Below, in pieces: positions 7,808 through 16,719 of a stretch of 64,000 nucleotides of DNA (position 1 is its first letter; each line of letters opens with the position of its first letter). A program made the position numbers and the translations under genes. The notes under the pieces are model-generated. The model ran no database searches. It saw nothing but the letters and a program-made list of their open reading frames with translations, and was not told the DNA's origin. Source of the stretch: Alkalihalobacillus sp. YIM B00296 (GTDB lineage: Bacteria > Bacillota > Bacilli > Bacillales > Fictibacillaceae); the NCBI RefSeq assembly GCF_020179385.1, contig NZ_JAIBLJ010000002.1:186001-250000 (forward strand), read 5' to 3'.

Positions 7808-9529
7808 TCAGTCTTGTCTCGTTTTGAAAAAGGCTAATGTAAACGTTGTGCCGACATCCTTCTTGCTCGTCACCTTGACCTGCCCTTTATGCGCTTCTAC
7901 CAAGTGCTTGACGATTGCAAGACCTAGTCCTGTTCCACCAGAGTTACGGCTCCGAGCCTTATCGACTCTGTAAAATCGTTCGAAGACACGAGGAATTTCA
8001 TCTTCATTGATACCGATCCCCGTATCTTTAACTTCAAGGTAGACCTTTTCATGATCTTCTTTTCCAGTAATCCATACAGTACCGCCATTCGGAGTATAGG
8101 ATAAAGCATTGTTCAACAAATTGATCATGATTTGTTTTAGACGCGCAGAATCACCCTCGATCCTAAGGTCCCCTTCTAACTCGACGAACACCTTGACCTG
8201 TTTCTCCTCCGCACGCGGGTCAAGCAACGTAACCGTATCATTGACGATCGTTTCCAAATTGATCGACTGCCAGTTCAATTGGAAATTGGATTGCTCCATT
8301 TTCGTGAATTCAAGCAAATCCTGTATCAGATTTTGAAGACGATCACTTTCTTTCCAGATGATCGTTAAAAATTTCTTCCGCAGCTCTTTGCTTTCCATTG
8401 CTCCATCCAATAGGGTTTCCGCAAACCCTTTCAGCGAAGTGACTGGGGTACGCAACTCATGGGACACATTCGCTACAAAATCTTTCCTCATTTGTTCAAG
8501 GTTCTTTAATTCCGTGATATCATGGAAAACCAGAACGATTCCTTTGATTTTATCTTTATGTCCAAGGATCGGAACGCACGTGATATGAAAATGTTTTCGG
8601 TCAATCCCGATTGACAATGTCACCTGTTTTCTGACAGTCGATTCTGTAAGGAACGCTTCATCGACCAGACCAATGACATCTTTGTTCGGAATGATTTCAT
8701 GATACAGCTTATCATTCCATACCTTCGAATCAATTCCAAAAATGGTTTTGTAGGCTCTGTTCATCAAATTGATATATCCTTTAGAATCAATCAATAATAA
8801 TCCGCTGTCCATATTCTCGATAACGGTGGACATCCGTTCTTGTTCCGATTCCCTCAATTCCGTGATCTGCTCCAAATTTCGGGCAAGGATATTAAGGGAA
8901 TGGTTTAGTTCACCAGTCTCTTTCAACTGATATTCATGCGTCCTGGCTTTGAAATTACCACGAGCCAGTTCTTTCGCCACCCGCATTGCATCATCGACAG
9001 GCTTTGCAAGCTTACCAGTCAATCGGAACGTGACAGCGATCAACAGAGCATAGCTAACCAGGATGGTCAATAAGATCGGAATCCAATAACGACGTACTTC
9101 ATTCGTCAACTTCCGCTTCTCAGTGGAAATGACCAGGTAATCAGAAGATGGCTGTCCAGGTGAAAGGGTCAAAACAAAATCAACCCTGTCATCCCTCTCG
9201 ACTCTCTCTACGTGATCAGACGGACTGAATAGATCTTGATTAGTGAAAGGAGGCTTCTCAAATGTCGTTGCCAAAACCTCTCCCTCCTTTGTTATGTAAG
9301 AAATCTCTCCATCAATGTATTCCTTATACCAAGTCAATGCGGACTGCAGCTGTTCTGTTTCAGGATCGACAGCACGAGAAACAAGTTCAAGCTGGGTGAC
9401 ATAGGACTCAAACTGCTCTCGCTCCATTGCTCCTATTGAGAGATTCGCAATCGCAAAACTTAGCAATAAGAAAATACCGCTTGTAAAAATGATGAAAGAA
9501 TTTAAGATCCTTCCGCGAAAATTAACCAT
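7808..9529 (-). CDS. phoR: Phosphate-regulation sensor histidine kinase PhoR
   Basis: Membrane histidine kinase that phosphorylates PhoP under phosphate limitation. The 573-residue order is: membrane segment (about 9-31), extracytoplasmic sensor region (about 32-148), second membrane segment (149-171), HAMP linker, PAS domain (about 235-340, LLLIDSKGYINLMNRA), HisKA with the phospho-acceptor His in NVSHELRTPVTSLKGFAE, and an ATPase domain with NNALSYTPNGG, DTGIGI and GGTGLGLAIVKH. The ATG abuts the phoP stop codon (TAAATG), so the two are co-transcribed and probably translationally coupled. Only a weak ribosome site is visible. Confidence 0.94.
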   Translation of the reverse strand: MVNFRGRILNSFIIFTSGIFLLLSFAIANLSIGAMEREQFESYVTQLELVSRAVDPETEQLQSALTWYKEYIDGEISYITKEGEVLATTFEKPPFTNQDLFSPSDHVERVERDDRVDFVLTLSPGQPSSDYLVISTEKRKLTNEVRRYWIPILLTILVSYALLIAVTFRLTGKLAKPVDDAMRVAKELARGNFKARTHEYQLKETGELNHSLNILARNLEQITELRESEQERMSTVIENMDSGLLLIDSKGYINLMNRAYKTIFGIDSKVWNDKLYHEIIPNKDVIGLVDEAFLTESTVRKQVTLSIGIDRKHFHITCVPILGHKDKIKGIVLVFHDITELKNLEQMRKDFVANVSHELRTPVTSLKGFAETLLDGAMESKELRKKFLTIIWKESDRLQNLIQDLLEFTKMEQSNFQLNWQSINLETIVNDTVTLLDPRAEEKQVKVFVELEGDLRIEGDSARLKQIMINLLNNALSYTPNGGTVWITGKEDHEKVYLEVKDTGIGINEDEIPRVFERFYRVDKARSRNSGGTGLGLAIVKHLVEAHKGQVKVTSKKDVGTTFTLAFFKTRQD

Positions 9530-10237
9530 TTATTGCGGCCCATCCAATTTATACCCTAACCCGCGAATTGTTTTAATATAAATTGGCTTCCTTGTGTTAT
9601 GCTCAATCTTTTCCCGCAAATGGCTGATATGCACATCGACGATCCTCGTATCCCCGACAAAATCATAATCCCAGATCGCATTCAGCAATTGTTCACGTGA
9701 AAGGACCCGTCCACGGTTTTTGACCAGATAGACGAGAAGTTCAAACTCTTTTGGTGTAAGTTCAAGCGGCTCTCCCTCAAAAAAGGCTTCATAATTGTCA
9801 GGAAACACCTTCAATTCCCCGACTTTCATAGACTCAAGATTATCCCGGTTTTGGTTTTGAGAAGAAACGTATTGGCTTCTTCTTAAAATCGCTTTAACCC
9901 GAGCGACAACTTCACGGGGACTGAATGGCTTGGTCAAGTAATCATCGGCCCCAAGCTCCAAACCTAAAACCTTGTCAAACTCATCATCTTTAGCAGTTAA
10001 CATTAGAATAGGAATAAGATGCTGTGATTGACGGAGATTCTTACAGACATCCAATCCATCCATTTCGGGCAGCATTAAGTCCAATACGATCAAATCAGGG
10101 TGTTCTTCACGAGCTAGCTCAAGTCCGGTAACACCATCCATAGCTGTGATCACTTCGAAACCTGCTTGTTCAAGGTTGAATTGTAATAAGGTATTGATTG
10201 ACTCCTCATCTTCAATTACTAGTATTTTCTCTCTCAT
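9530..10237 (-). CDS. phoP: Phosphate-regulation response regulator PhoP
   Basis: OmpR-type transcription factor of the phosphate regulon. The receiver domain (about 1-120) shows the acidic pocket EDEES, the phospho-acceptor Asp in LIVLDLMLPEMDG, the conserved Lys in YLTKPFSPRE, and is followed by a winged-helix DNA-binding domain (about 135-235, ELTPKEFELLVYL, ending KTIRGLGYKL). A GTG four codons upstream is in frame, but AGGTGGAG lies 6 nt before the ATG at 10237, which gives MREKILVIEDEE, like other PhoP proteins (235 residues). It is the first gene of the phoPR operon. Confidence 0.94.
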   Translation of the reverse strand: MREKILVIEDEESINTLLQFNLEQAGFEVITAMDGVTGLELAREEHPDLIVLDLMLPEMDGLDVCKNLRQSQHLIPILMLTAKDDEFDKVLGLELGADDYLTKPFSPREVVARVKAILRRSQYVSSQNQNRDNLESMKVGELKVFPDNYEAFFEGEPLELTPKEFELLVYLVKNRGRVLSREQLLNAIWDYDFVGDTRIVDVHISHLREKIEHNTRKPIYIKTIRGLGYKLDGPQ

Positions 10238-10297
10238 CTTAAGCTCCACCTCATATTGGACATAATTTTGATTTTATTTTTACACATTAGAGCCGAA

Positions 10298-10332
10298 AAA
10301 AAAACAAAAAAGACGAAAACGTCTCTTTTGTT
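10298..10332 (-). terminator. Terminator after the MaoC-like gene
   Basis: On the minus strand AGACG-ttt(t)-CGTCT forms a short stem with flanking A/T pairing and is followed by TTTTTTGTTTTTTTTT. It separates the MaoC-like gene from phoP. Confidence 0.7.
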
Positions 10333-10351
10333 ACCGAATTTTTACACTGGC

Positions 10352-10828
10352 TTAAAAATTATCGAAGGTTCTAGATGTGATCGAGCGTGGCGCATAAGGC
10401 GGACATACTTCAAGTTCTCCATCGATGATGAGAGTTTCGTCCTCATCGTAACCTTTAACCATAACAGTCACAAGATGTTTCTCCGAATCTACATTCGTGA
10501 TTTCGAACTTGAGTACAATCGTTGCATAATGGTAGACAGGCTTCGGAAATGAAATCGCCTGTTTTAAAATTGAACTTCCCGGACCTGGAAGGTATTTACT
10601 CACAGCAGAAGTTATGAAACCGGTTAGCATGATCTGCGGAACGACTGGTTTTTTAAAAGGTGTCAGTGAAGCATAATCATGTTGGATATATAGCGGATTA
10701 TTGTCATCGGTCAAACCTAGATAGAGGAGAAGATCTTTATCATGAATCGTTTCCGTGATTTCTAGTTTTTCCCCAACGTTCATTTCATCAATTTTTCTTC
10801 CAAGCTTGCGTTTTTTACCTAGTAGCAT
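10352..10828 (-). CDS. MaoC-like (hot-dog) dehydratase family protein
   Basis: A 158-residue protein with the MaoC/hydratase-2 hot-dog core. The region TDDNNPLYIQHDYASLTPFK followed by PVVPQIMLTGFI resembles the family's D-x(4)-H catalytic and substrate loop (Asp and His visible). Proteins of this family hydrate or dehydrate acyl-CoA thioesters; the substrate here is unknown. A longer frame exists, but its N-terminal 39 codons run into intergenic element A, while GAGGAGGG lies 6 nt before the ATG at 10828. It sits between phoP and mdh and has its own terminator. Confidence 0.75.
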   Translation of the reverse strand: MLLGKKRKLGRKIDEMNVGEKLEITETIHDKDLLLYLGLTDDNNPLYIQHDYASLTPFKKPVVPQIMLTGFITSAVSKYLPGPGSSILKQAISFPKPVYHYATIVLKFEITNVDSEKHLVTVMVKGYDEDETLIIDGELEVCPPYAPRSITSRTFDNF

Positions 10829-10920
10829 GTCAGTTCCCTCCTCGCGAAGTAAGCGTTTACACCATTTTAAAAAAGGAAATGCCAGATGAAGAAACATTCT
10901 GACATTGTGGTCTGAGAAAT

Positions 10921-11062
10921 GCGCAAACGCCCTGATCAGCCACAAAGGTCACTGGAAGTCCGACGAGGAGGCTGTTACCGCTACAGAAGGACTGAAGTGA
11001 TCCAAGTGGCTGGGCGTTGAGCTGGACATTACTTCATCGCAACAAAATATTTATACTTTCTT
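10921..11062 (+). repeat. Dispersed intergenic element A, copy 2 (short form)
   Basis: Matches both ends of copy 1 at 7469: GTCACTGGAAGTCCGACGAG on the left, then CTGAAGTGATCCAAGTGG, TGGGCGTTGAGCTGGACATT and TTATACTTTCTTA on the right. The middle block of copy 1 is absent. It fills the spacer between mdh and the MaoC-like gene. Confidence 0.75.
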
Positions 11063-11073
11063 ATCGTGTAAAG

Positions 11074-11103
11074 AAAGAATTCGAGAAAGATTCCCGAATT
11101 CCT
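11074..11103 (-). terminator. mdh terminator
   Basis: GAATTCG and CGAATTC, extended inwards by GAA/TTC after one mismatch, form a stem around a 3-nt loop about 20 bp past the mdh stop. The following minus-strand sequence is TTTCTTTA. Confidence 0.65.
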
Positions 11104-11122
11104 CCTTTTCATTGTTCCATTA

Positions 11123-12061
11123 TTAAGCTAAAACATTCATGACGTTACGGACTGAGTCTGCCGATTTATCCAATTCAGCTTTTTCATCTTCTGTAAGGTC
11201 AAGTTCGATGATTTCTTCCAAGCCATTCCCACCAAGGATTGTCGGTACACCTAAGCAGATTCCATCGTATCCATACTCACCTTCAAGATAAGCGATGGCA
11301 GGAAGTACACGTCGTTGGTCTTTGAGGATCGCTTCAATCATTTCAACAAGGGAGGCAGCAGGTGCGTAATAGGCACTACCGTTACCTAATAATTGTACGA
11401 TTTCCCCTCCACCTTTACGTGTACGCTCAATGATTGCATCCAGACGCTCCTTGCTGACCAACTTGTCTAATGGGATTCCTCCGGCATTGGAGTAGCGGAT
11501 CAATGGAACCATATCGTCTCCATGTCCGCCAAGGACGAATCCACGGATATCCTTTACTGAAAGGTTGAGTTCTTCCGCAACGAAAGTACAGAAACGAGCA
11601 GTGTCGAGAATGCCAGACTGACCGATCACTCGGTGTTTAGGGAAACCAGATTCTTTAAGAACTGTGTAAGTCATAGCATCAACCGGATTCGTCAATACGA
11701 TGATCGTGCAATCAGGAGAATATTTTACAATCTCCTGCGTTACACTTTTCATGATCTTAGCGTTCGTATTGACGAGGTCATCACGGCTCATACCTGGCTT
11801 ACGGGCAATACCTGCAGTGATTACGACAATGTCAGAACCGGCAGTATCTTCATAATTTGCAGTCCCTGTGATCTTCGCGTCGAACCCTTGGACAGGACTT
11901 GCTTCAAGCATATCAAGCGCTTTACCCTTCGTAGGGTTTTCCATGTCGGGAATATCTACAAGGACAACATCACCAAGTTCTTTTTGACCAGTAATGAATG
12001 CTGTAGTGGCTCCAGTAAAGCCACCGCCGATTACGGAAATTTTATTACGTCTGTTTGCCAT
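11123..12061 (-). CDS. mdh: Malate dehydrogenase
   Basis: NAD-dependent malate/oxaloacetate interconversion in the TCA cycle, LDH-like family, 312 residues. Visible are the Rossmann motif [13 protein letters not shown], cofactor Asp (VDIPDMENP), the mobile loop [21 protein letters not shown], substrate Asp/Arg in ILDTARF and the catalytic His in [10 protein letters not shown]. The residue after ARF is Cys where relatives have Arg (see findings). GGGGAG precedes the second of two in-frame ATGs by 6 nt, giving MANRRNKI. It lies 12 bp after icd, forming the icd-mdh part of a citZ-icd-mdh cluster. Confidence 0.96.
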   Translation of the reverse strand: MANRRNKISVIGGGFTGATTAFITGQKELGDVVLVDIPDMENPTKGKALDMLEASPVQGFDAKITGTANYEDTAGSDIVVITAGIARKPGMSRDDLVNTNAKIMKSVTQEIVKYSPDCTIIVLTNPVDAMTYTVLKESGFPKHRVIGQSGILDTARFCTFVAEELNLSVKDIRGFVLGGHGDDMVPLIRYSNAGGIPLDKLVSKERLDAIIERTRKGGGEIVQLLGNGSAYYAPAASLVEMIEAILKDQRRVLPAIAYLEGEYGYDGICLGVPTILGGNGLEEIIELDLTEDEKAELDKSADSVRNVMNVLA

Positions 12062-12073
12062 GTCCATCTCCCC

Positions 12074-13345
12074 TTACGCCATATTTTTGATAAGTTCATT
12101 ACCGAATTCAGAAGTCTTCACTTCAGTAGCGCCTTCCATAAGACGTGCGAAGTCGTATGTGACGACTTTGCTTGCAATCGTCTTCTCCATTGATTTCATA
12201 ACTAACTCGGCTGCTTCAGTCCATCCGATATGTTCTAATAATAAAACACCTGAAAGGATGACTGAAGATGGATTCACTTTATCTAAACCAGCATATTTAG
12301 GAGCTGTTCCATGTGTCGCTTCAAAGATTGCATGTCCAGTTTCATAGTTGATGTTTGCTCCAGGTGCAATACCGATTCCACCTACTTGGGCAGCAAGGGC
12401 ATCAGACACATAATCACCGTTCAAGTTCATTGTCGCTACAACATCAAATTCTGCAGGGCGTGTAAGGATTTGTTGAAGGAAAATGTCCGCAATCGCATCC
12501 TTGATGATAATCTTGCCAGCAGCTTCTGCATCAGCTTGTGCCTTGTTTGCAGCTTCTTTACCATCTGCCTCTACAATACGGTCATATTCAGCCCATGTGA
12601 ACACTTTATCTCCAAATTCCTGTTCGGCAACTTCATAACCCCAATTCTTGAATGCACCTTCCGTAAACTTCATGATGTTTCCTTTATGAACAAGTGTTAC
12701 GCTCTTACGTCCTTCATTCAATGCATACTGGATTGCAGCACGGACAAGACGTTTCGTTCCTTCTTCTGATACCGGTTTAATCCCGATTCCAGATGTTTCA
12801 GGGAAACGGATTTTGTTTGCACCCATTTCTTCTTGAAGGAATTTGATGACTTTCTTGACTTCATCCGTCCCTTGGGCAAATTCGATTCCAGCATAGATGT
12901 CCTCAGTGTTCTCACGGAAAATGACCATGTCAGTATCTTCTGGTTTTTTAAGTGGAGATGGAACTCCAGTGAAATAACGAACCGGACGCAAGCAAGTGAA
13001 TAGATCCAATTCTTGGCGTAAGGCTACATTCAATGAGCGGATACCGCCACCAATAGGAGTTGTCAATGGTCCTTTGATCGCGAGTATGTATTCACGAATC
13101 ATATCAAGAGTTTCGTCAGGGAGCCATTCACCAGTTTGGTCAAAAGCTTTCTGTCCTGCAAGGACTTCCGTCCAGACAATTTCTTTTTCTCCGTTATATG
13201 CTTTTTCAACTGCTGCTTCCAATACTTTAGACGCTGCAGCCCAAATGTCCGGTCCAATACCGTCTCCTTCGATGAAAGGGATGATCGGCTTGTCCGGTAC
13301 ATTCAGTACCCCGTTATCTACTGTAATACGTTCTCCGTTTGACAA
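12074..13345 (-). CDS. icd: Isocitrate dehydrogenase (NADP+)
   Basis: Oxidative decarboxylation of isocitrate to 2-oxoglutarate with NADPH formation. The 423-residue protein begins with a TTG codon preceded by AGGAGGT at 8 nt. It has [12 protein letters not shown], the substrate loop [16 protein letters not shown] (the Ser that is phosphorylated in enterobacteria is present), [12 protein letters not shown], and the cofactor region [11 protein letters not shown]. It is the middle gene of citZ-icd-mdh. The 149-bp spacer to citZ shows no terminator, so read-through from citZ is likely. Confidence 0.96.
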   Translation of the reverse strand: MSNGERITVDNGVLNVPDKPIIPFIEGDGIGPDIWAAASKVLEAAVEKAYNGEKEIVWTEVLAGQKAFDQTGEWLPDETLDMIREYILAIKGPLTTPIGGGIRSLNVALRQELDLFTCLRPVRYFTGVPSPLKKPEDTDMVIFRENTEDIYAGIEFAQGTDEVKKVIKFLQEEMGANKIRFPETSGIGIKPVSEEGTKRLVRAAIQYALNEGRKSVTLVHKGNIMKFTEGAFKNWGYEVAEQEFGDKVFTWAEYDRIVEADGKEAANKAQADAEAAGKIIIKDAIADIFLQQILTRPAEFDVVATMNLNGDYVSDALAAQVGGIGIAPGANINYETGHAIFEATHGTAPKYAGLDKVNPSSVILSGVLLLEHIGWTEAAELVMKSMEKTIASKVVTYDFARLMEGATEVKTSEFGNELIKNMA

Positions 13346-13494
13346 GTTAATTACCTCCTGCTAAGAATCTGTTTTTCATTTATTATCGTAACAAAAACTC
13401 TTGAAAATGACTTATAAAAGGTATCTGATGAAGTTGAACTTCCCAGGCTGAATCTCATCCGACACTTTTGAAGTGAGCCGATACGTTCTTCCAA

Positions 13495-14610
13495 TCAGCG
13501 GTTTTCGATCGGAACATACTTTTGCTTTGATGGTCCTGTATACTCGGCACGCGGACGGATTAGACGGTTGTTTTCATATTGTTCAAGGATGTGTGCAAGC
13601 CAGCCGGAAACCCTGCTCATTGCAAAAATCGGTGTGAAAAGATCATGTTTAAGACCCAGGCTGTGATAGACGGATGCTGAATAGAAATCGACATTAGGTA
13701 GTAAGCCCTTTTCATTTTTCATCAATTCATCAAGTTTCACTGACATATCGTACCATTTCGTTTCACCAGTAATGTCCGTCAATAGTTTAGACATTTCACG
13801 AAGGTGTTTTGCCCGAGGATCTCCATCCTTATAGACGCGATGTCCGAATCCCATTATTTTTTCCTTGCGTTCAAGCGCCTTTTTCAAATAGGATTCTACG
13901 CTTTCCGGGTCACCGATTTCCGTAAGCATCTTCATGACCCTTTCATTGGCTCCGCCATGAAGAGGTCCTTTCAATGCACCGATCGCAGCTGTTACACCTG
14001 AATATACATCGGATAGTGTTGCCACACAAACACGGGCTGTAAATGTAGAAGCGTTGAGCTCATGATCCGCATGAAGTACTAATGCTTTATTGACCGCTTT
14101 TTCGGAAATCTCATCAGGCTCTTTTCCGTTAAGCATGTACAAAAAGTTTGCAGCATAGCTAAGTTTTGCATTCGGTTGGATGACTTCCTGTCCATCACGT
14201 AAGCGGGATAATGCAGCGACGATGGATGAAAGCTTCGCTTGAAGGCGGATCGCCTTCGTGAAATTCGCATCTTTACTCATTTCATCAGCTTCGCTGTCAT
14301 ATAATCCTAACGCTGATACTGCAGTTCTCACAGCGGCCATTGGGTGGATTTCATCAAGCGGAAAGCTTCTCATCATATCCAATACTTGTTCTGGCAAAGC
14401 ATAGTGCTTGGATAACTCAGCATTGAAGTCATCCAGTTCCTTTCGGTTAGGCAACTTACCATACCAAAGCAGGTAAACAACCTCTTCAAAACTTGCATAA
14501 TCTGCAAGATCATCAATATTGTAGCCGCGGTAAGTCAGTACACCGTCGATGATGGAACTTACCGAAGATGTAGTGGCTACAATGCCTTCTAAACCTCTAG
14601 TTGTGGTCAT
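13495..14610 (-). CDS. citZ: Citrate synthase
   Basis: Condenses oxaloacetate and acetyl-CoA to citrate. The 371-residue type II-like bacterial enzyme shows the catalytic residues: His in GPLHGGANERVM, His in MGFGHRVYKDGDPRAKHL and Asp in NVDFYSASVYHSLGL. GGAGAG precedes the ATG. It is the first gene of the TCA cluster with icd and mdh. In B. subtilis it is controlled by CcpC and CcpA. A strong inverted repeat lies about 100 bp upstream (14705-14724). Confidence 0.95.
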   Translation of the reverse strand: MTTTRGLEGIVATTSSVSSIIDGVLTYRGYNIDDLADYASFEEVVYLLWYGKLPNRKELDDFNAELSKHYALPEQVLDMMRSFPLDEIHPMAAVRTAVSALGLYDSEADEMSKDANFTKAIRLQAKLSSIVAALSRLRDGQEVIQPNAKLSYAANFLYMLNGKEPDEISEKAVNKALVLHADHELNASTFTARVCVATLSDVYSGVTAAIGALKGPLHGGANERVMKMLTEIGDPESVESYLKKALERKEKIMGFGHRVYKDGDPRAKHLREMSKLLTDITGETKWYDMSVKLDELMKNEKGLLPNVDFYSASVYHSLGLKHDLFTPIFAMSRVSGWLAHILEQYENNRLIRPRAEYTGPSKQKYVPIENR

Positions 14611-14704
14611 GGCCTTCTCTCCTTTTAATAGATTGAAATCTCTGTTCTCTTAATACAATAAAGCACGCGCCCAAAAAGTGACGAACTTCTTGTATCAAAG
14701 AAAA

Positions 14705-14724
14705 TGTTTACTCCATAGTAAACA
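14705..14724. promoter_or_regulatory. Inverted repeat upstream of citZ (operator or terminator)
   Basis: TGTTTACT-ccat-AGTAAACA is a perfect 8-bp inverted repeat with a 4-bp spacer. It could be an operator for citZ (95-115 bp upstream), or a hairpin ending ytwI transcription, because on the minus strand it is followed by TTTTCTTT. It does not match the usual CcpC or cre consensus. Confidence 0.4.
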
Positions 14725-14840
14725 CATTAATCAAGGAAGGATAAAACGCATACATATCAAGTATAAACAAGTTTCCGAACTTTGTGAATGCATACGACTC
14801 GAAAACCTTAATCTATCAACGAAATTCTCTTGTAGGATGG

Positions 14841-15302
14841 TCATGATATAAGATGTACAACTTTCATGACCAAGTATGCAATTCCTGCTCCTATCAATGG
14901 ACCAACTGCTATTCCATTGAATAAAGTTACTGCTAAAATTGTACCGAAAACAAGTGCTGTCGTAATATGTGGATCTTCAGCGAGAAGTTTGATCCCACTT
15001 GAGGCTATTAAAGCAACAGCTATACCTGATCCAAGGGCTATCCATGCATAGGATGATTTCAAAGCTTCTCCCAATTGCCTGAACCCGATATCCCCAGTGG
15101 CGATCGGGACCAGAACAGCAATCGTAATAATCGTGACCCCCCATTCAATCCCCTTTTTTTGAAAGGTGGGAAAGACTTTATCACCAAGACCTACCCATTT
15201 AATCACGAGCAAAAACACGACTGCGATCAATAATGACTTGTTCTTTGCCCAAAGAGCAATTCCCAATAAAATCAATAGAAATAAAGATGGCTGGTTGAAC
15301 AT
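14841..15302 (-). CDS. ytwI: DUF441 family membrane protein YtwI
   Basis: A 153-residue membrane protein with four hydrophobic segments separated by short loops (LLILLGIALWAKNKSLLIAV at the N-terminus, then GVTIITIAVLVPIATG, a Gly-rich segment WIALGSGIAVALI and the C-terminal TTALVFGTILAVTLFNG). It matches the YtwI/DUF441 family, whose role is unknown. GGAAGGA precedes the ATG. It is divergent from ytvI, as in B. subtilis. Confidence 0.85.
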   Translation of the reverse strand: MFNQPSLFLLILLGIALWAKNKSLLIAVVFLLVIKWVGLGDKVFPTFQKKGIEWGVTIITIAVLVPIATGDIGFRQLGEALKSSYAWIALGSGIAVALIASSGIKLLAEDPHITTALVFGTILAVTLFNGIAVGPLIGAGIAYLVMKVVHLIS

Positions 15303-15401
15303 TCTTTCCTTCCTCTCTAATTAACATTGAATCTTCATGCTATGAATTGTAAAATAATACTATTCCACAGGGTGGAGAACCCTGCGAAAGGATCGAGGCC
15401 G

Positions 15402-16520
15402 TTGAATCTTCATTATGTATACAGCTTTCTAAGATTTCTATTCATCATTGCAACCATCATCTTCTCTTTCTATGCCTTATTACTTACTGCAAAGGTTACA
15501 TATCCATTCATCATCGCATTTTTCTTAGCCTTGATGATTAATCCGCTCGTAAACCTTCTAGAACGGAAAGGAAAGATGCCAAGGGGCATTGCAGTCATGA
15601 TCGTTTTGATTTTACTTCTCGCATTGATTGCAGGATTTCTGACTTTGTTGATCAGTGAGATGATATCCGGTTTCGGCTATTTGGCAGAAGTTATTCCGCA
15701 GCATACGCAGACACTCGTTCATTTTGGGCAAGCCTATTTCACCCAGCAGGTTTTACCGGTCTATTATGACCTGCTTGCAATGTTCAAAAACCTGGACCCG
15801 TCCCAGCGTGATACAGTCATTGCCAATATTCAATCGATTGGTGAAAACATAACTGATAACGTCAAGGGATTTGTACAATCTGTATTGATCGGATTACAGA
15901 ACTTTTTACTTAGCTTGCCTAATGTCGTCACCGTTATGATTTTTTCTTTACTTGCGACGTTTTTCATCAGTAAGGATTGGTATCGTTTCAAAGGATGGTT
16001 GGAGAAAAAGACCCCTGAACGGACTGTCGAGAGCGGGCGCAGCGTCTATAATGAGCTTCGTAAAGCGCTTGTAGGCTTCATAAAAGCGCAATTGACACTC
16101 ATTTCGATTACTGCAGCAATTGTCCTGGTCGGGCTTCTGATTTTACGGGTAGACTACGCAATCACCATAGCTATCCTGATCGGTATCGTCGATCTCCTGC
16201 CTTATCTTGGCACTGGTGCCGTATTCGTTCCCTGGATCATTTACTCGTTCGTCATGGAAGAATTTACGCTTACGATCGGATTATCGATTTTATACGGGGT
16301 CGTCATTATACAGCGCCAAATCATGGAACCTAAGATCCTATCATCCAGTATCGGTTTGGACCCACTTGCTACATTAATCTCTTTATTCATAGGTTTCAAG
16401 TTATTCGGTTTCCTTGGCCTGATCATCGGACCTGTTACCCTGGTTGTCATTCGTGCATTGAGCCAAGCGAATGTCTTCGAAGATCTCTGGCATTTCATCA
16501 TCGGTAAAAAAGCAGCCTGA
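15402..16520 (+). CDS. ytvI: AI-2E family transporter YtvI
   Basis: A 372-residue membrane protein of the AI-2E/YtvI (permease-like, PF01594) family with about eight hydrophobic segments. The hallmarks are the N-terminal pair, the SLPNVVTVMIFSLLATFFIS segment and the C-terminal GTGAVFVPWIIY...GFLGLIIGPVTLVV. Substrate unknown; sporulation-related in B. subtilis. The frame is open to an ATG at 15327, but AAAGGATCGAGG precedes a TTG at 15402 that gives LNLHYVYSFLRF and the usual family length, so I choose it. A small hairpin (CAGGGT-ggaga-ACCCTG, 15366-15382) lies just before the ribosome site. Confidence 0.85.
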   Translation: MNLHYVYSFLRFLFIIATIIFSFYALLLTAKVTYPFIIAFFLALMINPLVNLLERKGKMPRGIAVMIVLILLLALIAGFLTLLISEMISGFGYLAEVIPQHTQTLVHFGQAYFTQQVLPVYYDLLAMFKNLDPSQRDTVIANIQSIGENITDNVKGFVQSVLIGLQNFLLSLPNVVTVMIFSLLATFFISKDWYRFKGWLEKKTPERTVESGRSVYNELRKALVGFIKAQLTLISITAAIVLVGLLILRVDYAITIAILIGIVDLLPYLGTGAVFVPWIIYSFVMEEFTLTIGLSILYGVVIIQRQIMEPKILSSSIGLDPLATLISLFIGFKLFGFLGLIIGPVTLVVIRALSQANVFEDLWHFIIGKKAA

Positions 16521-16547
16521 TACAAAGAAAGATTTTAAACTCATTTC

Positions 16548-16655
16548 AGCTCCATTTTTCTAAACCGGCTGAATCAAGCTAGCTAGATTCCCCGGTTCAG
16601 GAATGGAGCTACCTTTCAACTTTGTTGAAAGGCGTGTGAAAGGAACTTTCACACG
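16548..16655. repeat. Three consecutive hairpins between ytvI and fxsA
   Basis: Hairpin 1 spans 16548-16610 (nested stems AGCTCCAT/ATGGAGCT, AACCGG/CCGGTT, GAATC/GATTC around AGCTAGCT). Hairpin 2 is 16612-16632 (CCTTTCAAC-ttt-GTTGAAAGG). Hairpin 3 is 16633-16655 (CGTGTGAAAG-gaa-CTTTCACACG). They abut one another and precede the terminator at 16681. Confidence 0.75.
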
Positions 16656-16680
16656 AATAAGCTGAAAATCTTCGGAAATT

Positions 16681-16718
16681 AAAACTGGACTGACTTTTAG
16701 TGTCAGCCCAGTTTTTTA
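16681..16718. terminator. Bidirectional terminator between ytvI and fxsA
   Basis: AACTGG-a-CTGAC and GTCAG-c-CCAGTT form an 11-bp stem with one mismatch. It has AAAA on the left and TTTTTT on the right, so it can serve both convergent genes. Confidence 0.85.
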
Positions 16719-16719
16719 G

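Noticed and set aside
11633-12193. 186-codon plus-strand open frame across mdh and icd
   Set aside because: It is antisense to two conserved genes, has no ribosome site and a Cys/His/Arg-rich composition typical of shadow frames.
15366-15382. CAGGGT-ggaga-ACCCTG hairpin as a riboswitch before ytvI
   Set aside because: A single 6-bp hairpin with no further conserved structure; too little to support a riboswitch.
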